A DNA stretch of 64,000 nt from Microthrixaceae bacterium. Lineage in GTDB: Bacteria; Actinomycetota; Acidimicrobiia; Acidimicrobiales; Microtrichaceae. The position numbers and the translations under genes were made by a program. Each line of letters starts with the position of its first letter. Within the stretch, counting starts at the first letter, position 1. The stretch lies in assembly GCA_020637215.1 (NCBI GenBank), contig JACJWI010000005.1, forward strand, positions 124,001-188,000. The letters are read 5' to 3'. Below, one piece after another: positions 1-8,302 of this stretch. The notes under the pieces are model-generated. The model was not told where the DNA came from. It did no database searches and saw nothing but the letters and a program-made list of their open reading frames with translations.

Positions 1-438
1 TCCCCCGAGGTGACTTCGGACGCGGTCAGTTTGGTGGCTCTCGATGAGCACCTTCAGTGGTCGAAGGTACTCACTCCAGGGAAGGTGAAGTTCCCACGAA
101 ACAACAGCTCGTCCTTGTGTGCAGCTGATTCGCTTATTCTTCAAACCACGGCGGACGAGATGACCGTGTTGTTCGTCGACAGCAACGACGAACCGGCGCT
201 CAGAGCGATTCCGCCTCCGGCTCCGATCGAAGCGCTTCCGGGTCCGGGAGTTCCCCCGCTTGGGACCATCGATCGGCAAATCGTCTCAGTTCCGCGAGAT
301 GGCAAGGAGCAACTGTCAAGCCTTGGGTCGCTCTCCTCGGGAAATCCGATTCTTGGGCTGAGCGACACGGCGAGGGCCTATGTCTTGTACGACGTCGGGA
401 GCGACAAGATGCCCGCTGTTCAATTGGTTGGCGACTGA
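1..438 (+). CDS. Unknown protein, C-terminal part (5' end outside window)
   Basis: The reading frame is open from the first base, so this is probably the C-terminal part of a longer protein; a GTG at 10 could be an internal start. About 145 residues are visible, with a short Pro-rich stretch near residues 65-80 and no recognisable domain, signal peptide or membrane segment. The stop (436-438) overlaps the ATG of the next gene (438-440), which suggests translational coupling with the secreted nuclease-like protein downstream. Base composition is clearly less GC-rich than the rest of the window, pointing to acquired DNA. Function unknown. Confidence 0.5.
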   Translation, partial: SPEVTSDAVSLVALDEHLQWSKVLTPGKVKFPRNNSSSLCAADSLILQTTADEMTVLFVDSNDEPALRAIPPPAPIEALPGPGVPPLGTIDRQIVSVPRDGKEQLSSLGSLSSGNPILGLSDTARAYVLYDVGSDKMPAVQLVGD

Positions 439-1277
439 TGGGACATCGACTGCTCGCGAAGACATTGGTAGTGGGAGCCCTTACCCTCGGAGCCGTCAGT
501 GTCCCGGCTGGCGCGACGGTCACACCAACTTCGTACATGACGTTCAACATCGCCGGCGCTGCAGGAGCTCCGTACACAACCGCAGATCATTCGAACTCGA
601 TCACGAGCGGCGATCCCTATCTAAGACAGCAACACGCGATGCCCATCGTGTACATAGCCCAGGCGTCTCAGCCGACGGGCATCGCTGTTCAGGAAGATTG
701 TGACAATACAGATCCGAACATCACCGATGCGCGCGAATACCTCATGGGGGAATTGGCGTCTCGAGGATACCAGTACTTCGGTGTGAATACGAAGACGTTG
801 ACAACGAGGCATTGCGTCCAAGGCACGTGGATATTTGCCAAAGGGACGTACGCGTGGGCCGACTATCTATGGCTTCCGGGGACAACGGAGGGTGAATCTC
901 GAGCAGCCGTCTGCATGCGTACTGTCGTGTTCGTCCAAGTGGCCAACTGCTCGAGTCACCTGACAACGGCGGCTGGGGATCAGCAGCAGCAATCCTTCTC
1001 TTTTTGGGCGTTTGCCGAGCAGCAAGTCCCGTATTCATTCGCCGTGTGGTCGGGTGGCGACTTTAATACCAACAACCTCAACGTCCTGTATCCATGGTCA
1101 ATGAACTCCTCCGAAGGCGATACCACGCTCGCTCGAAATACCTTCGGAAGCAAGAAGATCGATTATTCGTGGGGCAGGTTGCCGATCGGCCAGGCTGCGG
1201 GAGGTTCCGTCGTCGCTGGCGCCCCGAACTACTCCGACCACAACTATGTGTTCGCCCCGTTCAACTGGGTGTACTAG
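438..1277 (+). CDS. Secreted endonuclease/exonuclease/phosphatase-family protein
   Basis: 279 residues. A Sec signal peptide occupies about residues 1-26 (basic start, hydrophobic core, AGA cleavage site). The mature protein shows the EEP superfamily signature in order: MTFNIAG, the metal-binding glutamate in AVQED, SSHL, the GGDFN block, IDYSW and the terminal SDHNY histidine motif. This fold covers DNase I-like nucleases and phosphodiesterases; the substrate cannot be told. It overlaps the upstream gene by ATGA and shares its low GC. The stop TAG lies in a CTAG that is also the insertion site of an IS630-type end, but the protein ends normally about ten residues after the SDH motif, so it is probably complete. 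Confidence 0.75.
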   Translation: MGHRLLAKTLVVGALTLGAVSVPAGATVTPTSYMTFNIAGAAGAPYTTADHSNSITSGDPYLRQQHAMPIVYIAQASQPTGIAVQEDCDNTDPNITDAREYLMGELASRGYQYFGVNTKTLTTRHCVQGTWIFAKGTYAWADYLWLPGTTEGESRAAVCMRTVVFVQVANCSSHLTTAAGDQQQQSFSFWAFAEQQVPYSFAVWSGGDFNTNNLNVLYPWSMNSSEGDTTLARNTFGSKKIDYSWGRLPIGQAAGGSVVAGAPNYSDHNYVFAPFNWVY

Positions 1278-1302
1278 TGGTCCGTCGCTGAAATAGCGAG
1301 GG
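1275..1302 (+). mobile_element. Solitary IS630-family left end (relic)
   Basis: Starting at the TA of the upstream stop codon, 28 bases match the left end of the intact IS630 element at 55005-55032 with two differences (both begin TAGTGGTCCGTCGC). Sequence similarity stops at about 1302 and no matching right end or transposase follows. This is a decayed or deleted copy of a closely related element inserted at a CTAG. Confidence 0.75.
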
Positions 1303-1346
1303 CGAGTTCAAGGGGTGACGGCTACAGCCTGGGGTAGGGGTTGAGC

Positions 1347-1413
1347 CTCCACCGGTCAGATCGTGATGCGGGCGAGATTGCCCGCTGTTCACACACAACC
1401 CCGACCGGTGGAG
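1347..1413. repeat. 11-bp inverted repeat upstream of IS30 transposase remnant
   Basis: CTCCACCGGTC at 1347-1357 recurs as its reverse complement at 1403-1413, just ahead of the transposase start. It is likely part of the left terminal or regulatory region of the IS30-type element. A weakly related GGTGGA...GAGGCTCA string at 2167-2180 could be the other end, but the match is imperfect. Confidence 0.4.
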
Positions 1414-1422
1414 ACGCCCAGC

Positions 1423-2175
1423 ATGCCAGCCCAACCCCTGTCCGCGCCTGAACGCGAAGAGATCCGCGCGGGGATCGAACGCTGTGAGACCGACTCTGTG
1501 ATCGCCGGCCGTCTCGGCCGGCACCGCGCCACGATCAACGCCGAGATCAACCGCAACGGCGGCCGAGCCCGCTACACCGCAACCGCCGCGCAGACCCGAG
1601 CCGACTCGTCGCGGGCTCGCCCGAAGGCCACCAGGTTCGACGCTGATCCGGTACTCGCCGCGCATGTGACCGAACGCCTCGAGGCGAAAGACAGCCCGAT
1701 GACGATCTCGATCGAGTTGGCCCGCGGAACCCACGGCCTGGTCGCCTCGCTCAGCCACGAGTGCATCTACCAGGCCATCTACGCGCACGGCCGACGAGGC
1801 CTGCGAGCCGGACTGCATGAAGGACTGCACCGCAGGCGTCGATGCCGCAAACACCGGGTGTTCGGCCCGCCCGCACCGAAGAAGAGTCCTCTCGGCCTGT
1901 TCAACCCGATCAGCCTCCGACCATCCGTCGCGTTGGAACGTGGCGAGGTCGGCCACCTTGAAGGCGACCTCATCATCGGAGCCGCCAACGCCTCCGCGTT
2001 GGTGACCTTGTTCGACCGGGCAAGCCGCTACCTCTGGCTCGCGGACCTGCCCGACGGCTACCACGCCGACGGAACTCTCGCCGCGGTCTGCGAGATCCTC
2101 GACCGCAGTCAGACCGTCACAGCCGCCAGTAGACCCAGGCACGTGGACGACCACCCCGGCCCGACGGTGGATTGA
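1423..2175 (+). pseudogene. IS30-family transposase, C-terminally truncated
   Basis: The frame starts with an IS30-type helix-turn-helix (LSAPEREEIRAGI, then GRLGRHRATINAEINRNGG) and continues to the first catalytic aspartate in HLEGDLIIG and the strand TLFDRASRYLWLADLP. The remaining third of a normal IS30 transposase, with the second Asp and the Glu of the DDE triad (WDQG...HSPWQRG...NEN), is missing. After about position 2110 the frame runs into unrelated sequence and stops just before the P450 stop codon. The element is therefore dead, and its right side was lost by deletion against the P450 locus. Confidence 0.8.
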
Positions 2176-2178
2176 GGC

Positions 2179-3534
2179 TCAGTGGGCGACGGGGCACTTC
2201 GACGCGTCGAAGGTCGCCGGGATGTCCTCGAGAGCGATGACCAGCGACGACTCGCCGCGGCCGGCGACGGTGCCCTCGGGGACCTCGATGTCGGGGATGC
2301 GGCTGAGCAGCTCCTGGAACACGAGCTTGACCTCGGCCTTGGCCAGGTTGGAACCGAGGCAGAAGTGCTGGCCGATCCCGAAGGCCAGGTGCGGGTTGGA
2401 CTCGCGGGTGAGGTCGAGCTCGTCGGGCCGGTCGAACACCGCCGCGTCGCGGTTGGCGGCCGCGTACAGCATCAGGACCCGGTCGCCCTCCGCGAGCGCC
2501 GTGCCCTGGTAGTCGTGGTCGGCGGTGACGGTCCGGATGAACCCGAGCACCGGGGTGACGTAGCGGATGAGCTCGTCGATCGCCCGGTCCATGAACTCGT
2601 CGTCCCACAGGTTGTCGATCATGAGCTGCTTCTGCTCGGGGAACTTCGACAACGCCATCAGGCCGCCGGAGATGGCGTTGCGGGTGGTCTCGTTGCCGGC
2701 GACCAGCAGGACGGTGAGGAAGGCGAGCAGCTCGTCGTCGTTGAGGCCGGTGAAGCCCTCACGGGACTCGAGCTCTTCCTTGGTGACGCCCTGGTAGGCC
2801 TTCTCGTGCTCGCGGGCCAGGCCGCCCTCGTCGAAGGCCTGGGTGAGTGCCGAGATGATGTCGTCGGTCGGGTTCTCGCGCCGTTCGGCGATCAGACCGA
2901 TCAGCATCGTGGCGTACTCGCCGAACGCCTCGGCCGCCGCGATCAGCTTGGGGTCGTCGCCGTCGACGTGGCCGTCGCCGGCCATCATGTCGTCGGACCA
3001 CTTGTACATCGACAGACGCTGGTCGGGGTCGAGTCCGAGCAGCTCGCAGATGATGATCAGCGGGACGTGGATGGCGAAGTCCTCGACGAAGTCGATCCGG
3101 GCCTGGCCGACGTCCTCGCCGGCCGCGGCCGCGTCGGCGGCGACCTTCTCCAACATGGCGTCGATCGTCTCGTTGGCGAGCTCCCGGATGTGGGGGAGCA
3201 TCTCGCGCACGCGGCGGGGGGTGAAGCCCTGGTTGATCAGGCGGCGCTGGCGGATGTGCTCCTCGCCGTCGAGGGTGATGATCGACATGTCACCCGCGAT
3301 GGCGGGCCGGACCCCGTAGCGGCAGCAGTACATCTCGGAGTCGCGGCTGACGGTGAACACGTCTTCGTGGCGGGCCGCGATGTAGAGGTCGTTCTTCTTG
3401 TCGTGGTGCAGGCCCGGCTGCTGGCGCAGCCAGGCGTACAGGTCCCACGCGTCGTCGAAGGTGTGCGGATCGCAGAAGTCGGTCTGGGCGAAGTCGCGGT
3501 CCGACGCGGCGGAGGGGTCCTCGAGGATCGTCAT
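2179..3534 (-). CDS. Cytochrome P450 monooxygenase
   Basis: 451 residues, normal for a soluble bacterial P450. The I-helix oxygen-activation motif is AGNETTRN, the K-helix ExxR is ELIR, and the heme-Cys loop is FGIGQHFCLG near residue 400. The ATG at 3534 is preferred over an upstream CTG/ATG extension because it gives the usual TILEDP... type N-terminus and leaves the operator region free. It is divergent from a second P450 at 3672, with two palindromes between. The general pattern (HLAFGIGQHFCLGSNLAK and PDIEVP) resembles CYP families acting on lipids and steroids in actinobacteria (CYP124/125/142 neighbourhood); the substrate is inferred. Electron partners are not encoded nearby. Confidence 0.9.
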   Translation of the reverse strand: MTILEDPSAASDRDFAQTDFCDPHTFDDAWDLYAWLRQQPGLHHDKKNDLYIAARHEDVFTVSRDSEMYCCRYGVRPAIAGDMSIITLDGEEHIRQRRLINQGFTPRRVREMLPHIRELANETIDAMLEKVAADAAAAGEDVGQARIDFVEDFAIHVPLIIICELLGLDPDQRLSMYKWSDDMMAGDGHVDGDDPKLIAAAEAFGEYATMLIGLIAERRENPTDDIISALTQAFDEGGLAREHEKAYQGVTKEELESREGFTGLNDDELLAFLTVLLVAGNETTRNAISGGLMALSKFPEQKQLMIDNLWDDEFMDRAIDELIRYVTPVLGFIRTVTADHDYQGTALAEGDRVLMLYAAANRDAAVFDRPDELDLTRESNPHLAFGIGQHFCLGSNLAKAEVKLVFQELLSRIPDIEVPEGTVAGRGESSLVIALEDIPATFDASKCPVAH

Positions 3535-3555
3535 GAGAAGACCGTACAAGTGACC

Positions 3556-3590
3556 GAACGCTCGTTCAAGGGCCAATCGAACGATCGTTC
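3556..3590. promoter_or_regulatory. Twin TetR-like operators between divergent P450 genes
   Basis: Two palindromes of form GAACGNNCGTTC lie at 3556-3567 (GAACGCTCGTTC) and 3579-3590 (GAACGATCGTTC, perfect). Their centres are 23 bp apart, about two helical turns. They sit 22-56 bp upstream of the minus-strand P450 and 82-116 bp upstream of the plus-strand P450, a suitable place for one repressor to control both. The AACG...CGTT half-site style is typical of TetR-family regulators; no such regulator is encoded in the window. Confidence 0.6.
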
Positions 3591-3671
3591 AGAGCCCGGG
3601 GTCGGTACGATCGTGGCGCGCCCGGTCGGGACCACCGGTCCCGCACGCGGGGCGCGCCGACAGGGGGGCAC

Positions 3672-4928
3672 ATGACCACGACCGATCCCGTCGCGATCAG
3701 CGACGTCGACCTGCTCGACCTCGACGCGTTCGTCGAGGGTCGTCACCACGCCATGTTCGCCACGCTGCGCGAACAGGACCCGGTCCACTTCCACGCCGAG
3801 CCGGACGGCCCGGGGTTCTGGGCGGTCACCAGGCACCACGACCTGCAGGCGGTCAACCGCGACACCACCACCTTCTCGAGCCAGCTCGGGGGCACCCAGC
3901 GCGTCGACCCGGACCCCGAGGAGTTCGACACCCGCGGCGTGCTGCTGCTCGACTCCGACCCGCCCCAGCACACCCGCTACCGGCGACTGGTCAACAAGGG
4001 CTTCACCCCCCGCATGATCGGCCTGCTCGAACAGCACCTGCGCTACCGCGCCGAGCTGATCGTCGACTCGGTCATCGAACAGGGCAGCTGCGAGTTCGTC
4101 TCCGACCTGGCCGCCGAGCTCCCGCTGCAGGCCATCGCCGAGATCATGGGTGTCCCCCAGGAGGACCGCCGCCTGCTCTTCGACTGGTCCAACGCCATGA
4201 TCGGCTCCCAGGACCCCGAGTACCAGGACCCGGACAACCCGGACCGCCCGCTGCAGGCCGCGGGCGAGATCTTCGCCTACGCCAACGACCTGGCCTCCCA
4301 GCGGCGCGACGACCCCCGCGACGACATCGTGACCACCCTCATCAACGCCGAGATCGAGGGCGAGAAGCTCAGCGAGCTCGAGTTCGACATGTTCATGCTC
4401 CTGCTGACCGTCGCCGGCAACGAGACGACCCGCAACGCCACCTCGGCCGGGATGCACGCTCTGCTGACCCATCCCGACGAGATGTCCCGCTTCCTCGGGC
4501 ACCTCGACGACGACGGGTACCGGTCGGCCGCGCTCGACGAGGTGCTGCGGTGGGCCACACCGGTGCTGCACTTCCGACGCACCGCAGCGGTCGACACCGA
4601 GATCCGCGGCCGGGAGATCGCGGCAGGCGACAAGGTGCTCATCTGGCACGTGTCGGCCAACCGCGACGAAGAGGTGTTCGAGGAACCGTTCCGCTTCGAC
4701 CTGGAACGGCGTCCCAACGAGCACGTCGCCTTCGGCGGCGGCGGAGCGCACTACTGCCTGGGGGCGAACCTGGCCAAGCTCGAGCTCGACATCATCTTCG
4801 CCGAGGTGCTCAGCCGCATGCCGGACCTGTCCGCGGCGGGACCGGCCGAGATGCTGCGGTCGAACTTCATCGGCGGGGTCAAGCACCTGCCGGTCAGCTT
4901 CACCCCGGGTCCACGCAAGCACGGCTGA
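3672..4928 (+). CDS. Cytochrome P450 monooxygenase (CYP124/125/142-like)
   Basis: 418 residues. It shows the I-helix AGNETTRNATS, ExxR in DEVLRW, and the heme-Cys loop FGGGGAHYCLGANLAKLELD. The Cys loop and the terminal RSNFIGGVKHLPV segment resemble actinobacterial CYP124/CYP125 enzymes that hydroxylate the terminal methyl of sterol side chains or branched lipids; this substrate assignment is inference from motif similarity. The ATG follows a GGGGGGCAC leader. It is divergent from the P450 at 2179 with shared operators, and convergent with the nitronate monooxygenase. Confidence 0.9.
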   Translation: MTTTDPVAISDVDLLDLDAFVEGRHHAMFATLREQDPVHFHAEPDGPGFWAVTRHHDLQAVNRDTTTFSSQLGGTQRVDPDPEEFDTRGVLLLDSDPPQHTRYRRLVNKGFTPRMIGLLEQHLRYRAELIVDSVIEQGSCEFVSDLAAELPLQAIAEIMGVPQEDRRLLFDWSNAMIGSQDPEYQDPDNPDRPLQAAGEIFAYANDLASQRRDDPRDDIVTTLINAEIEGEKLSELEFDMFMLLLTVAGNETTRNATSAGMHALLTHPDEMSRFLGHLDDDGYRSAALDEVLRWATPVLHFRRTAAVDTEIRGREIAAGDKVLIWHVSANRDEEVFEEPFRFDLERRPNEHVAFGGGGAHYCLGANLAKLELDIIFAEVLSRMPDLSAAGPAEMLRSNFIGGVKHLPVSFTPGPRKHG

Positions 4929-4933
4929 CCGGG

Positions 4934-4948
4934 CGGGTCAGCGACCCG
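4934..4948. terminator. Hairpin between convergent genes
   Basis: CGGGTC-AGC-GACCCG forms a 6-bp stem with a 3-nt loop. It lies in the 36-bp gap between the stops of the P450 (4928) and the nitronate monooxygenase (4965). There is no T-tract, as is common for high-GC actinobacterial terminators. Confidence 0.4.
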
Positions 4949-4964
4949 GACCGCTCGCCGAGGG

Positions 4965-6089
4965 TCAGGCCCCGGCGCGCTCGTTGAGCTCGTTGAGCCG
5001 GCCGGTGGCCTCGAGGTACTCCTCGACCATGCCCAGCACGACGTCGCGGGAGCGCCGGACCTTGTTCATCTGACCGACGACCTGGCCGACCGGGTTGAAG
5101 TTCACGTCCTTGGCCTGCTCGGGGTACGCGTGGCCGCGTGCGACCGCCTCGCCGGTGACCATGAACTGCAACGGCATGCCGAGCGGCTGGGGGTTCTCGG
5201 GGTTCTCCCAGGCGTCGGTCCAGTCGTTGCGCAGCATCCGACACGGCTTGCCGGTCCACGAACGGGAGCGCACCGTGTCGCGGCTGGTGGCGTCGATGTA
5301 GGACTGCATCTGCGCCGGCGGGATGTCGGCTTCCTCGACGGTCAGCCACAGCGAGCCCGTCCACACGCCCTCGGCGCCCATCGCCAACGCCGCTGCCATC
5401 TGACGGCCGTTGCCGACACCGCCGGCGGCGAGCACCGGGGTCGGGGCGACGGCGTCGATCACCTGGGGCCACAGCACCAGCGAGGCGACGTCGCCGGTGT
5501 GGCCGCCGCCCTCGGTGCCCTGGGCGATGATGATGTCGACCCCGGCGTTCTTGTGGCGCATCGCCTGGGCCGGGGCGCCGCACAGCGCGGCGACCAGCCG
5601 ACCGGCACCGTGGATGCGCTCGATCACCTCGGGCGGCGGCGTGCCCAGCGCGTTGGCGATCAGCTTCACGCCGTCGTGGCGCAGCGCCTCGTCGATCAGC
5701 GGCGACGCGGTGGCCTCGGTCCAGCCGATCAGGGTCGGGGCGATCTGATCGGCGGGCAGCTCGGGGACGTCGTGGTCGGACAGGAGCTTGCGGGCGAAGT
5801 CCTTGTGCTCCTCGGGTACGAGGGTCTGCAGCTCGGCCTCGAGCTTGACCGGGTCGAGCTCGCCCATCCCCTCGTACTTGCCGGGGATGACGACGTCGAC
5901 GCCGTAGGGGCGGTGGCAGTGCTCGTCGAGCCACTCGAGCTCGGTGGCCAGCTGCTCGGGGGTGAACCCGACCGCTCCCAGGACGCCGAGGCCGCCGGCG
6001 TTGGACACCGCGGCGACGACGTCGCGGCAGTGGGTGAAGGCGAAGATCGGGAACTCGATGTCGAGCTGGTCGCAGAGGCTGGTGCGCAT
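4965..6089 (-). CDS. Nitronate monooxygenase / NPD-type FMN flavoprotein
   Basis: 374 residues, FMN-binding TIM-barrel of the 2-nitropropane dioxygenase-like superfamily. The N-terminus shows the FPIFAFTHCRDVVAAVSNAG strand and GGLGVLGAVG. The FMN phosphate loop appears as QGTEGGGHTGDVA (about residue 190) and LAAGGVGNGRQMA, followed by ALAMGAEGVWTGS. Members oxidise alkyl nitronates or act as enoyl/diene reductases (for example IpdC in steroid ring degradation); which applies here is unknown. The KstR-like operator in its promoter and the adjacent P450s favour a role in lipid or steroid catabolism, by inference. Confidence 0.8.
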   Translation of the reverse strand: MRTSLCDQLDIEFPIFAFTHCRDVVAAVSNAGGLGVLGAVGFTPEQLATELEWLDEHCHRPYGVDVVIPGKYEGMGELDPVKLEAELQTLVPEEHKDFARKLLSDHDVPELPADQIAPTLIGWTEATASPLIDEALRHDGVKLIANALGTPPPEVIERIHGAGRLVAALCGAPAQAMRHKNAGVDIIIAQGTEGGGHTGDVASLVLWPQVIDAVAPTPVLAAGGVGNGRQMAAALAMGAEGVWTGSLWLTVEEADIPPAQMQSYIDATSRDTVRSRSWTGKPCRMLRNDWTDAWENPENPQPLGMPLQFMVTGEAVARGHAYPEQAKDVNFNPVGQVVGQMNKVRRSRDVVLGMVEEYLEATGRLNELNERAGA

Positions 6090-6105
6090 GCCGGCACGGT
6101 AGCGG

Positions 6106-6129
6106 AGAACTGGAACGTGTTTCAGTTCT
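6106..6129. promoter_or_regulatory. KstR-like operator between divergent genes
   Basis: A 24-bp palindrome with perfect 7-bp outer arms (AGAACTG / CAGTTCT) contains TGGAACGTGTTTCA at 6111-6124. This core fits the published KstR core consensus TNNAACNNGTTNNA at every fixed position. It lies 17 bp upstream of the nitronate monooxygenase start and 54 bp upstream of the acetyltransferase start. KstR is the TetR-family repressor of mycobacterial/rhodococcal cholesterol catabolism. That this organism has a KstR orthologue is inferred. Confidence 0.6.
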
Positions 6130-6182
6130 GCGCAACCCTGCTCCGGCAACGTCGTGGCCCCGACCAGCGGTCGTCGGCGACC

Positions 6183-6755
6183 ATGGATGTGGTGAGCGAT
6201 CCGGTAGGGACCGATGCGATCCGCATCGGGTTCCGACTCCTGACCGACGACGACCTGCCGCTGCTGCACCGGTGGCTCAACGACCCGGACGTCGTGAGGT
6301 GGTGGGAGGGCGACGACGTCACCTGGGACGGGGTGCTCGGGCGGTACTCGACGGCTGCCACCGCGGACGACTCCGTCGAACACCACCTGGTCCTCGTCGA
6401 TGATCGCCCCGTGGGCTGGATCCAGTGCTGGTTCCTGCGCGACGAGCCCGACATGGCGGAGTGGGTGGAGCTCGGCTTCGATCCGCTCGGAACCGCCGGG
6501 ATCGACTACCTGATCGGCGAGTCGGTCGACCGTGGTTCGGGTCTGGGCGCGGCGATGATCGCGGAGTTCGTCGACCGTGTGGTCTTCGGCGCCCATCCCG
6601 GGATCGACGCGGTCGGATCAGATCCGGACCGGGCCAACGAGCGGTCGTGGCGGGCGTTGGCCGCGGCGGGCTTCCGGCCGGTGGCCGACCGACCCGAGGG
6701 TGCCCGGACCTATCGGATCATGCGGCGGGACCGGCCGACCGGGGCTGCTACTTGA
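6183..6755 (+). CDS. GNAT acetyltransferase, AAC(6')-like
   Basis: 190 residues with the layout of the aminoglycoside 6'-N-acetyltransferase/IucA-type GNAT group: RLLTDDDLPLLHRWLNDPDV at the N-terminus, VGWIQCW as central strand, and the acetyl-CoA loop VDRGSGLGAAMIAEF, with the typical DPDRANERSWRALAAAGF helix near the C-terminus. This subgroup also includes siderophore-biosynthesis acetyltransferases and many of unknown substrate, so resistance should not be assumed. The ATG at 6183 is chosen over upstream in-frame codons because it begins the family homology. Its 3' end overlaps the convergent SpoIID gene by 8 bp. Confidence 0.8.
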   Translation: MDVVSDPVGTDAIRIGFRLLTDDDLPLLHRWLNDPDVVRWWEGDDVTWDGVLGRYSTAATADDSVEHHLVLVDDRPVGWIQCWFLRDEPDMAEWVELGFDPLGTAGIDYLIGESVDRGSGLGAAMIAEFVDRVVFGAHPGIDAVGSDPDRANERSWRALAAAGFRPVADRPEGARTYRIMRRDRPTGAAT

Positions 6756-8277
6756 CGGTGACGTCGCGGCACCCGAGCGAGGTGGACGTCCCGGTCGGGT
6801 TGTCGAGCACCCACACGCACACGGTCCGGGTTCCCTTGCCGCCGGTCCACTGGACCATCCACAACCCGGCGGGATGCGCCTGAACCTCGCGCACCGCCGT
6901 CTCGCGGCCCATCGTCGACACGACTCGCAGGCGCGGAGCGCCGTCGGGGTCGCCCGCGGCTCCGCCGACCACGACCGTCGACCCCTCGGCCTTGGCCATC
7001 GTGAAGATGCCGCTCGGTGGGCTGTTCGACGGGACCGACGGTCCCGGGGTCGCGCCGCTGACCGTGAACCTGCTCGACATGAGCTGGAGCGACGGCGAGT
7101 TCGTGTTGACGATCGATCGGAACGACGACCCGATCAGGTCGCGGCTCCCGGCGGTTCCGATCAGTCGGATCGTCGCCTTGTCGAGTCGACCCGACACCCC
7201 GACCGGTCCGAGCACCTGGATCGACGTGACCTCGCCCACCCCGAACCAGGCGCCGAGCTGGGCGCCGTTGTAGGTCCGCGACCACATGGCGTTGGGGTTC
7301 CCGCCGGTCAGGTCGGCCGGGTCGGGCACACCGCGCAGGTAGGGGACCGCGGAGACCCACACCGTCTCGCTGTTCTCGGTGTGGCCACCCGAGGACGCCG
7401 AGTACACCGCGTCGATCAACCCGCCCCCGTAGGTCACGACCTGAGACGCGGTGGCGTCGACCGCGGCGACCCAGCGCTGGCCGAGCGATCCGTACTCCTT
7501 GTCCCACCCGAGGTACGACTGGTCGGGCAGGCCGCCGACGATGTCGTAGGTGCCGGCGCCCGCCGCCTTGGCGACCTTCTTCTGGGCGAAGGTCCGCCCC
7601 GCGATCGCCTGGGCCTGCAGCGCGGCGTCGGGCCACGACGACGGCATCTCGCCCAGCCCGTAGAGGTAGTCCTGCATCGGCAGGGTGACGACGGCCTGGA
7701 CGGTCCCGGACCCGGTGGGGTGCAGTTGCAGGAACCCCCGGTTGAACTTGTGCCACGGCGGTGAGACCTCGAGCGGCGGTCCGCCGAGCGCGATCGACAC
7801 CGTGCCCGTCGCCGACGTGTTCAGACCGCCGGAGAGCTGGATGGTCGAACCGCTGGACGTGACGGTCACCGGAGCCGACGTCGTGCCCAGCGCCGCGCCG
7901 GCGACGAAGGTCGTGGGGCCCCACGGCGTGAGGGTCAGCGTCGAGCTGGTGGCGAGCAGGACCCGGATGGTGGCCGTCGACGTCGTGGTCACGGTGGTGC
8001 CCGAGTAGTAGTGGCCCAGGATCTGCGCGGCCGACGAGCCCTGCTCGGCCAGGCCGCGGGCACCCCACTGGCTCATGCCGACGCCGTGTCCCCAGCCGGA
8101 GCCGGAGAACGTGAACCCGGTGACCGCCGAGCTGGTCGGGACGCTCACCCCCCAGGCTCCGAGGGCGAGCACCACAGCGGCCAGGGCGGTCAGGGCCCGG
8201 CGGGCCCTCGGTGCGGATCTGGCGTGGCGTGCCGGAACCTCCGGGGTCGGAGCGGGGGGCGCGTTCGTCGGATCCAT
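6748..8277 (-). CDS. Secreted SpoIID/LytB-domain protein
   Basis: 509 residues. A signal sequence or membrane anchor lies at about residues 28-52. It is followed by the GWGHGVGMSQWGARG motif and the SpoIID core (LPMQDYLYGLGEMPSSWP, AQAIAGRTFA, YSASSGGHTENSE, PYLRGVPDP). SpoIID-type enzymes are lytic transglycosylases acting on stem-peptide-free glycan in spore formers; actinobacterial homologues with this layout are secreted wall proteins of undefined role. The C-terminal ~90 residues form an additional beta-rich domain. The ATG at 8277 was chosen because it directly precedes the signal sequence. A CTCAAG...GCCGA promoter-like element lies 23-51 bp upstream. Confidence 0.85.
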   Translation of the reverse strand: MDPTNAPPAPTPEVPARHARSAPRARRALTALAAVVLALGAWGVSVPTSSAVTGFTFSGSGWGHGVGMSQWGARGLAEQGSSAAQILGHYYSGTTVTTTSTATIRVLLATSSTLTLTPWGPTTFVAGAALGTTSAPVTVTSSGSTIQLSGGLNTSATGTVSIALGGPPLEVSPPWHKFNRGFLQLHPTGSGTVQAVVTLPMQDYLYGLGEMPSSWPDAALQAQAIAGRTFAQKKVAKAAGAGTYDIVGGLPDQSYLGWDKEYGSLGQRWVAAVDATASQVVTYGGGLIDAVYSASSGGHTENSETVWVSAVPYLRGVPDPADLTGGNPNAMWSRTYNGAQLGAWFGVGEVTSIQVLGPVGVSGRLDKATIRLIGTAGSRDLIGSSFRSIVNTNSPSLQLMSSRFTVSGATPGPSVPSNSPPSGIFTMAKAEGSTVVVGGAAGDPDGAPRLRVVSTMGRETAVREVQAHPAGLWMVQWTGGKGTRTVCVWVLDNPTGTSTSLGCRDVTVK

Positions 8278-8302
8278 CGGGAGCGATGCCACGGTGACTG
8301 CC

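Noticed and set aside
3556..3567. P450 intergenic palindromes as KstR sites
   Set aside because: KstR needs AAC-N2-GTT; these have AAC-N4-GTT, so a different TetR-type regulator is more likely.
2182..3671. Plus-strand 497-codon frame opposite the P450
   Set aside because: Composition is the mirror of the P450 with no domain; the minus strand has all P450 motifs.
5130..6182. Long plus-strand frame running into the GNAT gene
   Set aside because: It is the antisense shadow of the nitronate monooxygenase; the GNAT homology begins at 6183.
6183..6755. Aminoglycoside resistance determinant
   Set aside because: The AAC(6')-like GNAT group is broad and includes siderophore enzymes; the KstR-like operator and context do not suggest resistance.
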